From contig JASPKZ010000423.1 of NCBI GenBank assembly GCA_030220185.1, positions 372,001 through 436,000 on the forward strand: a DNA stretch of 64,000 bases. Reading direction: 5' to 3'. Source of the DNA: Diploptera punctata. Lineage: Eukaryota; Arthropoda; Insecta; Blattodea; Blaberidae. Positions 11,221 through 20,636 of the stretch are shown in pieces. The translations under genes and the position numbers were made by a program. Position 1 is the stretch's first letter. Every line of letters starts with the position of its first letter. The notes below the pieces were generated by a model that was not told where the DNA came from, did not search any database, and was given only the letters and a program-made list of their open reading frames with translations.

Positions 11221-12305
11221 GTGGATGATAACACTGGTCAACAGTGGTTTTGTTACCCTTGATATATGATTAATTTCCGATATATTATGCTTACAATTCA
11301 TGAAACTGGCAATGATTTGGAAGATTTGCTCTGGTTTTTTAAATCTTTATTTTTATTTTACACTACAAAAATCGGAAAACATGAAAAAAAATATAACAGA
11401 TATATTTATAATGCCAATTTTTTAAAATTAGTATACACCGACGTAAATAGAAAGAAAAATGTCGAAAACCTATGTTATACTTCAATGAAACGCCTTTTAT
11501 AAGACTTCTTCAATTTTTAGGGGACAACTCTTTTTACACCAGCAGTAATCTGCCATCATGTGACGGTCCCATCTACCGTGATACTTTTGCTCCATTACTT
11601 TTAGATCCTGGTGAAAGCGCTCTCCCTGTTCGTCACTATAATTTCCTAAATTATCCGGAAATCTATCCTGGTGACTCTGGAGAAAGTCTAACTTTATACT
11701 CATATTTGCTCCCAGAATCTTGAAGCTTGTCAACATGTTTTGCACAATTTTCTTTATAATTTGGTGCTTTATAGTTACCTAGGACATTTTCTACTACCAA
11801 TACAAAACCCTTCCAAGCTTCACTTTCCGGAACAATCATAACTTTGATAAAATTTGCACCTTTCATCAATTGCCGAATTTGAGGACCATCAGATATTCCG
11901 CCTTTTAACTTTTCCGTACTGAGCTTAGGAAATTTTCTACAAATGTATTTGAAACATTCTACTTCCTTGTCCAACGCTTTGACGATTTGTTTAATCATAT
12001 CCAGATGCATGTAGTGTCAAATAACTATGATCATGGCCGGTGTGCGGAGTGAGGGGTGCGAGAGTGGGGATCACGTAATGTTTGTATGCGCGAAAAAATG
12101 CGCAGAAATCAAATCATGACTGGAAACACAAATTTTATTTGTAACAAGCCGTTTACTGTTTAAGATATAAGATACGCGAAAATCACAAAAACTAGAGCAC
12201 ATTCTGCACTCTCATGAATACATTCGTAAACTGTGCACTTGAAAACATAGAAATTCGCTGAGATATCCAGGGCAACAATTTTTTTTTGTAGAGCTGTGTA
12301 ATGAT
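11221..12305 (-). mobile_element. Element K, longer copy with ORF of unknown function
   Basis: The outer parts (11227-11520 and 12190-12300) match the short copy at 16735-17140. The central 670 bp, absent there, carry the ORF remnant at 11497-12030. Left end is near ataacactggtcaacag, right end near tgtagagctgtgtaa. I could not see convincing terminal inverted repeats, so the transposition class is open. Confidence 0.55.
11497..12030 (-). pseudogene. Conserved arthropod multi-copy ORF (element K), frameshifted
   Basis: The minus strand reads MIKQIVKALDKEVECFKYIC, then KFPKLSTEKLKGGISDGPQI, then after a frameshift GANMSIKLDFLQSHQDRFPD, YSDEQGERFHQDL and DRHMMADYCW. I recall this arrangement (lead KxxKAL, then E-x-GERFHQD, then MMADYCW) from many unnamed arthropod proteins but cannot name the family. 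A second copy is at 24083-24720. High copy number and decay suggest it travels on a mobile element. No catalytic residues were assigned. Confidence 0.6.
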
Positions 12306-13024
12306 GATGAAGGCGAGACGATGTTCGGTGACCTTCTGAGCCGTGAATATAGAGAGGAGAAGGAGGATGTTATTTAATAATGCATTATGTTCAGTGAAAA
12401 AAAATATATATTTATAGGGCGCCCTAGCATACGCGACCACTGAGACGGCTGTACAAATATTAATGATCATATATTATATTCGTATCATCTACTCGTAAAT
12501 TAAATGTCATGGAGTGTATAGGATAAAGTTACACAAATTATATTTGCATTTAATTACTCCTCTCAGATTCCAGTTTGTTTCAATTAATTCTACCTGACTG
12601 TTTATTTAAGGTTATTGCTTTCTTTGTTTGTTTAATATGTTTATTTCTACTCTAAGCTAATTGCGACACTTTGAAATGTGGATATATTGTGATATACGAG
12701 AATTCCATGATATAATATGTAACAAATGTAACAAAATACAAGACAAGACATGGGGTTGGAAGAGCAGAGCCACCCTTCATGTACCCATACTCACTGTCGC
12801 CAGGACCTTCGAATTTACACTCAGTTTGCCAGGTGGAATCAACGAGCAGGGCCCGTGACCTCTCTCTTCCGGTTGCTTTAGGGACTTAAATGCCCGCTTC
12901 AGCCCAAAAATATTTTTCTAAGTTGAAGGTAGAGCGATGATCCAGCCGCCGGCTGCAACTAGTCGCAGATCAGGAAACAAATATCAGGCCATTGAGCATT
13001 AACAAGTCTCTTTTCAGTTTTACG
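12306..13024. other. No gene or repeat recognised
   Basis: AT-rich up to 12700, then less so at 12740-12990 (gacctctctcttccggttgc). No motif or match found. Confidence 0.4.
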
Positions 13025-13620
13025 TTAGATGTTATTATTGTTGTTTGATTCTTTACTATAATCGGAGATCGATTTTGTTCTTTCAGAGCACCCATTGATA
13101 TGATATTGGTTGCATCTCTGCCCGCACAATTCACACACACATTCGTCGTTCGGGGTATGGAATGTCTTGTTCTTACATATTTTATGGTGGAAGCCGTGTA
13201 TGGCTAGTCTTGTAATGGTGTGCCTCTGCTCCTGATTCTCTTTGGTCCAGTTGCGGTCGATGATTGCAGTCGTCCCATAGAAGTCAATGTATATCTCCGC
13301 TCTTTTCATCTTCTCCGTTCAAGTAGTTTGGCTGGCTCCGGTAGATGGTAGGCTGAGTCTCAGATCTTCTATGTAAAAAGTTCCCTTGGCCAGCTCATGT
13401 GCTAGCCTTGATGGCGCATATTTTCCCACTCTGAGGGCACATTTTAGGAACCGTGCCTTCACTTTCTCAATGCGTTCTATGTCACTGATTGTCAATTTTT
13501 CCCATATTAATTCGAGTCCATGCATGATTATTGGGAATATTGTCGTGTCGAAAAGTCTAGTGGCAGTCTTCAGTGATAATGATGCAATATTCTTTATTCT
13601 ATATATCGCTTTCATGGCTT
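13025..13620 (-). pseudogene. LINE-C non-LTR retrotransposon C-terminus, minus strand
   Basis: The minus strand encodes RLFDTTIFPIIMHGLELIWE, then ARFLKCALRVGKYAPSRLAH and FYIEDLRL. After a frame change near 13315 come RHTITRLAIHGFHHKIC and a Cys/His cluster, CVCELCGQRCNQYH. The same order occurs on the plus strand at 23470-23870. The cluster is of the type found at LINE C-termini. The clade is not assigned. Confidence 0.75.
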
Positions 13621-13900
13621 CCGCTGTCCTTTTCTGTATGTGTTATCTAAACGCGAACCTTTCATCTTTATCGGTGTTTGATGCCTTTCATCTTTATCGG
13701 TGTTTGATGCCAAAGGAAGACAGTTTATGAGATCAGACGCACCCTCCACGGATGTACAGAGTTTGTTTAGTCCACATGCGAGATTTTTGGAACTTAATAA
13801 ATATTATAACAGGTGCTTTCGTTTTACTTCTTTTTTTTCCTTTCCATATGCAGATGGTTTCTTTTTTTAATTGGATTCTGTTAAACTATTGCATTATAAG

Positions 13901-13941
<41 letters not shown>

Positions 13942-14011
13942 GTGTGTGTTATAATCAAATGTTTAACATTGAGCAATGCAGGCTTAATATGGAATGATAA
14001 GAAACATAAAT

Positions 14012-14080
14012 GCCTCGACGGGATTCGAACCCGGATCTCTGAGTCTGTACCTCAGCGTGATATCCATTACACTACCAGGC
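14012..14080 (-). other. tRNA-like sequence in the TA-bounded element
   Basis: On the minus strand: gcctggtagtgtaatggata (A box), an anticodon-type stem ctgag/ctcag with a 7-base loop, then ccgggttcgaatcccg (B box in a perfect T arm). The acceptor ends pair less well here than in the plus copy. The loop would place ACA at the anticodon positions with a purine at position 32, both unusual, so I treat it as tRNA-like and not as a gene. Confidence 0.6.
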
Positions 14081-14469
14081 GAATCCAATTCAAACACTTA
14101 TTTTTCTTATATATGTATTATACTCTCCATTATTACTAGATGTCGCGAGAACTCGGTCTTCACCGCCATCTAGTAGCTGACTATAACAAGTAAGCAAATT
14201 AAAGAGAATATGTTTACCTTATAGCAGTGACGCTTTATAGATGTTATAATTAAATGTTTAACATTGAGCAATGCAGGCTTAATATGGAATGATAAGAAAA
14301 ATAAATGAATGGACGGGATTCGAACCCGGATCTCTGAAATATTCTCTTTAATTTGCTTACTTGTTATAGTCAGCTACTAGATGACGGTGAAGACCGACTT
14401 CTCGCGACATCTAGTAATAATGGAGAGTATAATACATATATAAGAAAAATAAGTGTTTGAATTGGATTT

Positions 14470-14539
14470 GCCTGGTAGTGTAATGGATATCACGCTGAGG
14501 TACAGACTCAGAGATCCGGGTTCGAATCCCGTCCAGGCG
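14470..14539 (+). other. tRNA-like sequence in the TA-bounded element, best-folding copy
   Basis: A 70-base sequence. Acceptor GCCTGG/CCAGGC gives six pairs, followed by a D-arm region tagtgtaatggatatcacg, an anticodon stem ctgag/ctcag with loop gtacaga, and a T arm around ggttcgaatccc. Both internal pol III boxes are intact. No CCA is encoded, as expected for eukaryotic tRNA. A true tRNA gene is possible but would need an accepted anticodon. Confidence 0.6.
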
Positions 14540-14557
14540 TTTATTTTTCTTATCATT

Positions 14558-14595
<38 letters not shown>

Positions 14596-14666
14596 TAACA
14601 TCACATCTATTTTTATTAGCCTTCAGGTAAGTACGTTTTCTCTTCAAAACATTAATACATAATATG

Positions 14667-14900
14667 CCAGCGGCGGCGGGCTAGTGGTTGTGTTCCTTGC
14701 CTCTAGTTCCGAGGGACGTGGATTCAAACCCGGCCGTGGTCGATGGATTTTTTAGGATAGAAAAAATCCAAGGGTCCCGAGTCTGAAGATTTTCAGCACG
14801 AAAAGAATCACAAACATGAATAAAAAAGCCTGTGTGCAAAATTTACCGACCATTTCCCATCCAGTAATACCTTAATTGCCCACTAGATGTCTCATCCAGG
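14667..14900 (+). mobile_element. SINE-1 copy
   Basis: The tRNA-like head is cggcgggctagtggttgtgt, with B box ggattcaaacccggcc. The body reads tcccgagtctgaagattttc and ends near aaaatttaccgaccattt. The body matches the full-length minus copy at 18247-18541. Confidence 0.7.
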
Positions 14901-15385
14901 TGCTAAGCCGACCCCTATCACTCGCATGCATCTATTGGTAAATTACCCTATGCCTCATTGCATATTTGATATCATCGTAGGAAAGATCGGCCAGCACGGC
15001 CAATCATTAATTCTTTTTGACGTCGTCAAAACATTTGTTCAAACACTTATTGTAAAAACATGTATTTTTAAATCAAATGATACGTGTACAATAGTTTGTA
15101 TTCAATTCCGACCGTAACGGGAGAACACCTTCATCTACGCATAACTCATAAACGACGGGTTTTGCGACTATATGTCCCTTCACAAGAAACGATCCTCTCT
15201 GTATGGCCTATCATCCCTATCATTTTGTCGGGTGAGGTTCTGTTACACCCTGTATATATGTACTCACATTTCTGTTTTTGCCATTTTCAATGTCTATTAG
15301 GTAGCATCGATGAAGAAACATACAGATTAAAAAATAGTCATGAGAACAACTTTAATAAATTAATTCCCTCGAAATGTCTTAATAA
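14901..15385. other. No gene; possible Tc1/mariner terminus
   Basis: Around 15244-15257 is tgttacaccctgtatata, which looks like the outer end of a Tc1/mariner-type transposon (ACAGGGTGT on the other strand). Its partner was not found. Otherwise featureless. Confidence 0.35.
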
Positions 15386-15853
15386 TCTAATATATAAAAA
15401 TCAATGTTAGTTTGTTTGTTTGTATTCTATGCGCGGCCATACCGTTGATCCGATTTTGACGAGGGTTTTGCAAAAATTTTCAGACGATTCCTGGGACGAA
15501 CATAGACTATAAGAGAGTTGTGATATTCAACCCCTTCACCCCCTAAAAAAATCCTTTATAGTGAAAAACGTGAAATAAAGTCCCTATTTTGACGCTTAAA
15601 TGGCTTACTCTGCCTAAACCATAACAAATACACCAAATAAATGTACACAGAATTTAACATCTCAAAAAATCTCTACAAAGAAGTCCGGGTTAGCATATGT
15701 TTATCTCCTACGGATAACTCACATATAACCATTTTTGTCTTTCATTGATACCAAGAATATCGGGATAAGCAGATTCCCGAACAGTGCACGGCTGGTGGTA
15801 AAAACACATTATCATTTATTTATGAGTAGCAGCGCACGGCGGGTATTAGCTAG
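15386..15853 (+). mobile_element. Non-autonomous Helitron
   Basis: Starts A|TCTAATATATAAAAATC and ends gggtattagCTAG|T, which gives the TC start, CTRR end and A/T insertion dinucleotide of Helitrons. The first 200 bases (tgcgcggccataccgttgat, atttcttaggatgaac-type blocks) match the inverted copy whose 5' end is at 46840. No Rep/helicase coding is present. Confidence 0.8.
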
Positions 15854-16369
15854 TAGTATATAAAGGTAGCATTGAGTTATTCTACTCTTTGAATGTGTAC
15901 ACCCTGTAGTTGCTGAAGTTGGCAGCACAACATTTGCGGCGAAGTCTGTGAAAACAACTAATAGCTTTGCCGTGGATGTATTTTTTTAATAACGCTAGCA
16001 CATACACGTGAAGTTTCTGTTTGGGAACGCAATTTAAACTCGGGCGTTTGTTGTGGACAAGGGGGAGGGGTTATGTGTGACAGTGCTTTATGCAGATGCT
16101 ATGAAGGCTTTGTTGGCATATTTCGCAGCCACCTCCCTCTTATGAATGAGGGATGCCTAGTAATTGAAAACTACGTTATCTTCTTCCCAGCAAAAGCGAA
16201 GGCTGTGAAATATCGTTTAGCGTGAAACGGGATGCCAGCCACTTTAATATATACAGCAATTCAAGCGATGCAACAGATTCCTTACTGTGTAAGAGATCAA
16301 CAGTATAGTTAGTTGATATTAAATACCATTTACTTCAGATCGCTCCCTTATTTTAACTCTCTGCTAGGT
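15854..16369. other. No gene recognised
   Basis: Short stretch of moderate GC at 15900-16210 without an ORF or match. Confidence 0.35.
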
Positions 16370-16734
16370 CTAATTCAATTTAATGTTATTTTTAATTTTT
16401 GTTTTAGATCATCTCCTACACCTAATGGTTTTAGAGAATAATAGATAACGGCTGAAATTCGTAGTGCCTGAAAACCTGCATGAACGAAGATATACATTAC
16501 GACGAAACAAATATTCGGGTTGCTAGAATAAATTTTTAATTTCAGACTTCAATTACGCCAATCCCCATTTGTAATGGTCTGATTTCCCTAATACTTTTAT
16601 AATGTCTTCTTCGGTTTATTTTAGTAATATATGCTGAGTTTAGTTGTGAAACATAGAAAATTGCGACCGCTAGAGCGATATTTCAATTTTCTTTCATGTG
16701 ATATCTTACATCTAATTGTTTAGAACATAACACT
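16370..16734 (+). repeat. Helitron-associated repeat, also at 44620-44890
   Basis: Shared phrases with the 44.6-44.9 kb region: gttgctagaataaattttta, ttcagacttcaatta-like, acatagaaaattgcga and catctcctacacctaatggt. In both places it lies near a Helitron end, so it is probably part of a longer Helitron. Confidence 0.55.
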
Positions 16735-17140
16735 GGTCAACAGAGGTTTTGTTGCCCTTGATGTAAGATTAATTTCGGATATATTTATGCTCACAATTCA
16801 TGAAACTATCAATGATTTTGGAAGATTTGCTCTGTTTTTTTAATCTTCATTTTCATTTTATACTACAAAAATCGGAAAAAATGAAAAAAAGTGATATATT
16901 TATTATATCAATTGTATTTTTGAAAAATTAGTATACACCGATGTAAAATAGAAAGAAAAATGTGGAAAACACATGTTATATTTCAGTGAAATGCCATTTA
17001 TAAGATTTTCTTCTATAATTTTTAGAGCACATTCAGCACTTTCATGAATATATTCGTAAACTGTGCACTTGAAAACATGGAAAATCGCAGAGATATCCAG
17101 GACAACAACAAAAATTGTAGAGCTGTATAACAGATGGCGG
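16735..17140 (-). mobile_element. Element K, short copy lacking the central ORF
   Basis: Left 290 bp match 11227-11520, and right 110 bp (17021-17135) match 12190-12305. The roughly 670 bp between those blocks in the long copy are missing, with the join at tttttag|agcacattc. The minus strand is open across the join (VFKCTVYEYIHESAECALKI and onward). This is either an internally deleted non-autonomous form or the ancestral empty form. Confidence 0.65.
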
Positions 17141-17269
17141 CTAAACACTTATCTATTTAGAAATCTGTATATATAAAATTTCAAGCCACTCGATGAACTA
17201 CTTTTCGAGTTTTGCGAGCACAAACGTAGGCAGGTTAAATTTATATATATATATATATATATTCATCCG

Positions 17270-17417
17270 TAGTAATTCTGCCAGAAGGCAGGTCCTTCAC
17301 TGCAATCATAGCATTTTCATGCTATACTTGCAGCTTTACTAGGGAATTGTAGGTGTGGTAGCTTCCCGTTGCTTTCCACACTGAGGAAGGATGATGATGA
17401 TGATAATGATGGCCATA

Positions 17418-17452
<35 letters not shown>
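17270..17452 (-). mobile_element. SINE-3 3' fragment followed by TA microsatellite
   Basis: gtaattctgccagaaggcag, then gcattttcatgctata and a (GAT)n stretch, match the 3' part of the full SINE-3 copy at 50575-50860. A TA microsatellite (17418-17452) follows. Confidence 0.55.
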
Positions 17453-17454
<2 letters not shown>

Positions 17455-17549
17455 GGTTGACATAATTTAACAATAATGATGATAGCCCCTAATCCTTGTA
17501 GGAACACTGGAGGGGAGAGTGCCCAGTAGGTAGCGATAGACGAGATGGG

Positions 17550-17722
17550 GAACGGCATTAAACTGAAAATATAATATAAAACTGTTATTCTCCAAGTTTT
17601 GTGGATGCGAAACATGAACTCTTTCTTCAAAGGAGGAGAAAATATTATGATTATTTGAGGATAAAGTTTTTAGGAAAGCTTTTGGAACAAATACAGATGA
17701 ACAGACAGGCGAATTGAGAAAC
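17550..17722 (+). pseudogene. LINE-T fragment
   Basis: Contains the region before RRLRWAGHVARM: ggatgcgaaacatgaactct, tttttaggaaagcttttgg, atgaacagacaggcgaat. Frameshifted and truncated at both ends. Confidence 0.6.
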
Positions 17723-17734
17723 CTAGTTTATACT

Positions 17735-17885
17735 GATGTCTCACTGAGGCGATGTGATAACCACATGTCACTCATTAACATCTGTAGGTAAATAAACGTA
17801 ACTAAATTAGTCTGGTTAAGGAACACCTGATATAGAGCACCCATGTCCCCACGATGAACGTATGGGGTATATACATTCATAATTT
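17735..17885 (+). mobile_element. SINE-1-associated 3' region
   Basis: ctgaggcgatgtgataacca ... taaataaacgtaact ... gagcacccatgtcccc. The same block follows the SINE-1 copy at 33694-34085 and recurs alone at 61396-61525. Confidence 0.5.
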
Positions 17886-17892
17886 ACCTACC

Positions 17893-17950
17893 TAAAATTA
17901 TGGTTAATGTTATTCTCCCAGCTCACTCTTGTCCTACCTACTGGGTGCTT
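17893..17950 (-). mobile_element. LINE-T scrap, minus strand
   Basis: atggttaatgttattctccc followed by ctactgggtgctt, the complement of the GRPRMRWENNINYD region. Confidence 0.45.
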
Positions 17951-18034
17951 AATTAATTTTTGTATTTACGGTCCTGTGAGTCTAACCACATTCTGTTTTT
18001 TATTAGGCTTTCTATATCAAACTAATATAAAAAA

Positions 18035-18215
18035 GTCCAAGCGCGGTAGGCCTAGAAAGTCCTTGTCCTACAAGCAGGCTGCTGTCCTCACGTCCACATT
18101 TGTTAATCACAGAGGTAGACAATCATACGCCAAAGTACGGGTGACATGTGGTCAGCATGTCCGGTCCCCCAGCCGTTATAGCTGGTCTTCTCAACCAGTC
18201 GCAGTTATTAGTTAC
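18035..18215 (-). mobile_element. SINE-2, 5'-truncated, minus strand
   Basis: The complement of 48900-49075: gcgcggtaggcctagaaagt, ggctgctgtcctcacgtcca, gggtgacatgtggtcagcat, agctggtcttctcaacca. The tRNA-like head is absent. Confidence 0.7.
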
Positions 18216-18246
18216 GCTTATTCCTCTAAATATGTCATGAGACATC

Positions 18247-18541
18247 TATATTAGATTAGATTAGATTAGATTAGGCTTATAGTCGCTCCCAGAAGACTCA
18301 ATGTAGTACTAGGACGGGAAAATTCGGTAAATTTTGCTTAGAGGCCTTTTCATTCAGGCTTAAGGATTTTTTACGAGCCTGAAAATCTTCAGACTCGGGA
18401 CCCACGGCTTAAAGTCCCTCCCGGAGGACTTGCTCCTTGGATTTTTCCATCCTAAAAAAATCCGTCGATCCCAGCCGGGTTTGAACCCGCGACCCTCGGG
18501 AGCAGAGGCAAGGAGCATAACCACTAGTCCACCGCGGCCGA
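18247..18541 (-). mobile_element. SINE-1, apparently full length, minus strand, CTAAT-repeat tail
   Basis: Read on the minus strand, it begins with the head cggccgcggtggactagtgg and the B box gcgggttcaaacccggc. The body has ctccgggagggactttaag and cgagtctgaagattttcagg. It ends with cgactataagcctaat and a pentanucleotide (CTAAT)n tail, seen on the plus strand as TTAGA repeats (18248-18273). This copy defines the family for the other SINE-1 entries. Confidence 0.8.
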
Positions 18542-18542
18542 T

Positions 18543-18790
18543 TTATTAAAATACAAATTCGTAACAGATGTTTCAGTACTTTGTATCATCTTCAGCCGAA
18601 TTTTATCATGATTACAAATACTGAATTTTGTTTTTATATAATAACAACAAAATTCATTTGTAATCATGATACGAATTTGTATTTTAATTAATGTGAAAAT
18701 CATATAAAACTTTGTATGTTCTATTTTAATTTAATTAAGATGAAATGGATTTTCATCAAGTAAACGCCAAATAAATTGATTAATTAATAA
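18543..18790. mobile_element. Foldback sequence with Penelope-type hairpin motif
   Basis: The arms attaaaatacaaattcgtaa (18546-) and tacgaatttgtattttaat (18674-) are inverted. Inside, on the minus strand, is ctgaagatgatacaaagtac, then tgaaacatctg. It is followed by ggattttcatcaagtaaacg, as near 5205. The layout resembles 20236-20482 and 47704-47982. Confidence 0.55.
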
Positions 18791-19110
18791 AATGTATTAT
18801 CAAAATTTTAATTTTTTAATTTAATAGCCTCTAGTCATAGCTATCTCTTTTGTCGTAGAAGCTATAATACATTCCTAAATATTAGAAACTCTCTATATCA
18901 GGGTAGAAGTTAGATTGAACATCCTCGCGCCAGTACAATAGAAAATATTGCAGTCGATATGTCTGACACGTGCTGAGCCCGCCTGAGTTTTCCGCCCTGA
19001 TATGTAGTTGCCATTCAACATTTTTGTTGACAAAGTGCGAAACGATCATAAAGTATGATAGAGATATCTGTACATTTCCCTGTTAAAATTGATACAATGG
19101 GGAATTTTAT
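18791..19110. other. AT-rich spacer, nothing recognised
   Basis: No ORF or match within the window. Confidence 0.35.
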
Positions 19111-19372
19111 ACAGGGTGTTTCTAAATTAGACCGACAAAGTTTGGGATCAAATAGATAACCTTCACTGAAGCATATTTTGTTAAGGAACCTATGGGCTGA
19201 AACACTTCTTTTAAAAGCTAGACGGATCTTATAGGAAGGGATTGAAAGAAACGGATAACATTTATTTCAGTCCAAGAAGGGTTTGTCATTACTATTATCG
19301 CTTGGTTTGTTTACTTCCGGAGCTCAGTAGCATTCGGAACCTATTACGGCTAGTTTGTTTACATCCATTGGT

Positions 19373-19707
19373 AATATTACTTTATTGTAACGGACTGTCA
19401 ACAGCATGTACGGCTTACTGCCTATGCGACCCATATTTGTAAATAACATTCTATATATCTTACATTTAGTCTTTTTTTTTATTACTCTGTTTTTCCTTCT
19501 TCTTTTACCTTTTTCGTTTTACCTTTTTGTTAACTTTCTTTTATTCTCACATATAGACACAAGGACAGGACACGCACCCAGATCCAAGGTGGAGATTTAA
19601 AATCCCCTACCCGACGGTAATCGAACCCTGGTCGCCGGGGTGGAAGGTAGGGATTCTACCGACTATGCCACGGCGACGGAAAAAAGTAAAGTCCTATTAC
19701 TACTACT
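19373..19707 (+). mobile_element. LINE-W 3' fragment flanked by a 12-bp target duplication
   Basis: Contains ttgtaacggactgtcaacag as at 2264, and ends in gtaaagtcc followed by CTA-type repeats. Flanking direct repeats are acatccattggt (19361-19372) and acattcattggt (19708-19719), one mismatch. Only the last 115 bases of LINE-W were copied, plus SINE-4 inserted within them. Confidence 0.85.
19469..19684 (-). mobile_element. SINE-4 (tRNA-derived), minus strand, nested in LINE-W
   Basis: On the minus strand, ccgtcgccgtggcatagtcg (A box) and agggttcgattaccg (B box) form the head. The other end is a pyrimidine run on the plus strand (19471-19480), i.e. a short A-rich tail. It interrupts the LINE-W phrase that reads gtctaataaagtcc in the intact copy at 2345. 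The exact target duplication could not be fixed. Confidence 0.7.
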
Positions 19708-19718
19708 ACATTCATTGG

Positions 19719-19985
19719 TGCGATCTGTTGGATAGGTAGGGGTGAGCCCACTGCCTGGCTGGCACGCTCGCCTGACCTGATCTACTGCCTAGATTTCTTT
19801 TTGTGGGGCTCAATGAAGGCAATGGTTTATGAAATCGATATTGACTCTGATGAAGATCTTGTAGCACGCATTGTCAACGCAGTAACTGAAATAAGGGAAA
19901 CTCCTGGCTTCTTTTGAAGGATACGACAAAGTATGGCGTATTTATGCACTGTTTGTTCCAGCACTTGTTTTGATGAGACAATAAA
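19719..19985 (+). pseudogene. Tc1/mariner-like transposase, C-terminal part
   Basis: Translates to WIGRGEPTAWLARSPDLIYC, then LDFFLWGSMKAMVYEIDIDS, DEDLVARIVNAV and EIRETPGFF, then a stop. The SPDL-x-LDFFLWG segment carries the last catalytic Asp of the DDD/E triad in this superfamily. The N-terminal DNA-binding and first two Asp segments are missing, probably displaced or lost around the LINE-W insertion. A stop after the ETPG segment shows decay. Confidence 0.8.
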
Positions 19986-20235
19986 CTGGATCCATCCTAA
20001 CAATGCAACACTGTAGTGGGTATTTATTTATTTATTTTAGAATTAAGTACGTTTTGTTTTTGCTTATCTGTAAATTATTTGGATTAACACACAGAATTAT
20101 GTGACACAGAATGACATTATTTACACGTACTTTCTTCCTTCCATCCCTTCCTCTAAGACCAATTTTGCACTGAAACGAAGCGTCACAGCTATAGGTTCTT
20201 TAACAAAATATGCTTCACTGAAGGTTAACTATCTG

Positions 20236-20482
20236 ATGAAAGTTAAAAATTGAATTGTACCTGTTGGTAGGTGCCGTCGTCCTCAACGTTGTTAATATAT
20301 TGTATATAAAATTAACTGGAGTGCTTTCGGAAGTTACCTTCCATCTTCTGCAGGTTGAGTTTCCGCTACTTGTTGTTGTTGTTGTGTACGTTGATGTACA
20401 CCAACAGGTACAATTTAATTTTTAACTTTCATCATATGACTTCACCTCAACGGAATTTGATATGAATTTCACTAGTATTGAC
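20236..20482. mobile_element. Foldback retroposon (Penelope-type end) with 11-bp target duplication
   Basis: Flanked by ttaactatctg at 20225-20235 and 20483-20493. Inverted arms: atgaaagttaaaaattgaat at 20236 and its complement at 20416-20434. The loop region holds the minus-strand motif cagaagatggaaggtaactt followed by ccgaaagc. After the right arm comes acctcaacggaa, then atgaat, as in the copy at 47704-47982. No coding. Confidence 0.75.
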
Positions 20483-20636
20483 TTAACTATCTGCTCACAA
20501 AGTTCTCTGTATTTCTGCTTGGGATTCCCCACGCGAAAACTAAAGCATAGAGTTTGTAAACTGTATACTGCTATCTGAATAAAGAGATATAAAGAAATAA
20601 TAGCTTTAAATATTGTTTGTTTAAATGTTTGAGTGA

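Larger units (their letters stand above)
13898..14592. mobile_element. tRNA-bearing, TA-bounded element: inverted and partly tandem copies
   Basis: Bounded by TA microsatellites (13898-13939 and 14560-14592). The left arm (13948-14215) holds a tRNA-like sequence on the minus strand; the right arm (14337-14560) holds the same on the plus strand. Between them a partial second minus copy begins at 14251, about 303 bp after the first. Shared blocks include ttaacattgagcaatgca, ggaatgataagaaa, agatgtcgcgaga and aagtaagcaaattaaag. A shorter copy sits at 46907-47202, where the empty site can be seen. Confidence 0.75.
19111..20510 (+). mobile_element. Tc1/mariner-like DNA transposon carrying three later insertions
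   Basis: The left terminus acagggtgtttctaaattag is followed by an inner inverted repeat, aaccttcactgaagcatatt, whose complement lies at 20190-20224. The right repeat continues after the 20236-20482 insertion (ctcacaaagttctc) and fades near 20510. It carries a transposase C-terminus (19719-19985). Insertions inside it: LINE-W 3' end with SINE-4 (19373-19707) and the foldback element (20236-20482). Confidence 0.7.

Noticed and set aside
14470..14539. Functional nuclear tRNA gene
   Set aside because: The fold is good, but the anticodon would be ACA with a purine at position 32, and the sequence sits in a repeated mobile unit. Kept as tRNA-like only.
15244..15260. A complete second Tc1/mariner element
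   Set aside because: Only one terminus-like ACACCCTGTA sequence is present; no partner terminus or transposase nearby.
18248..18273. Interstitial telomere repeat (TTAGG-like)
   Set aside because: Units are TTAGA, only five, and lie exactly at the 3' end of SINE-1, so they are its tail.
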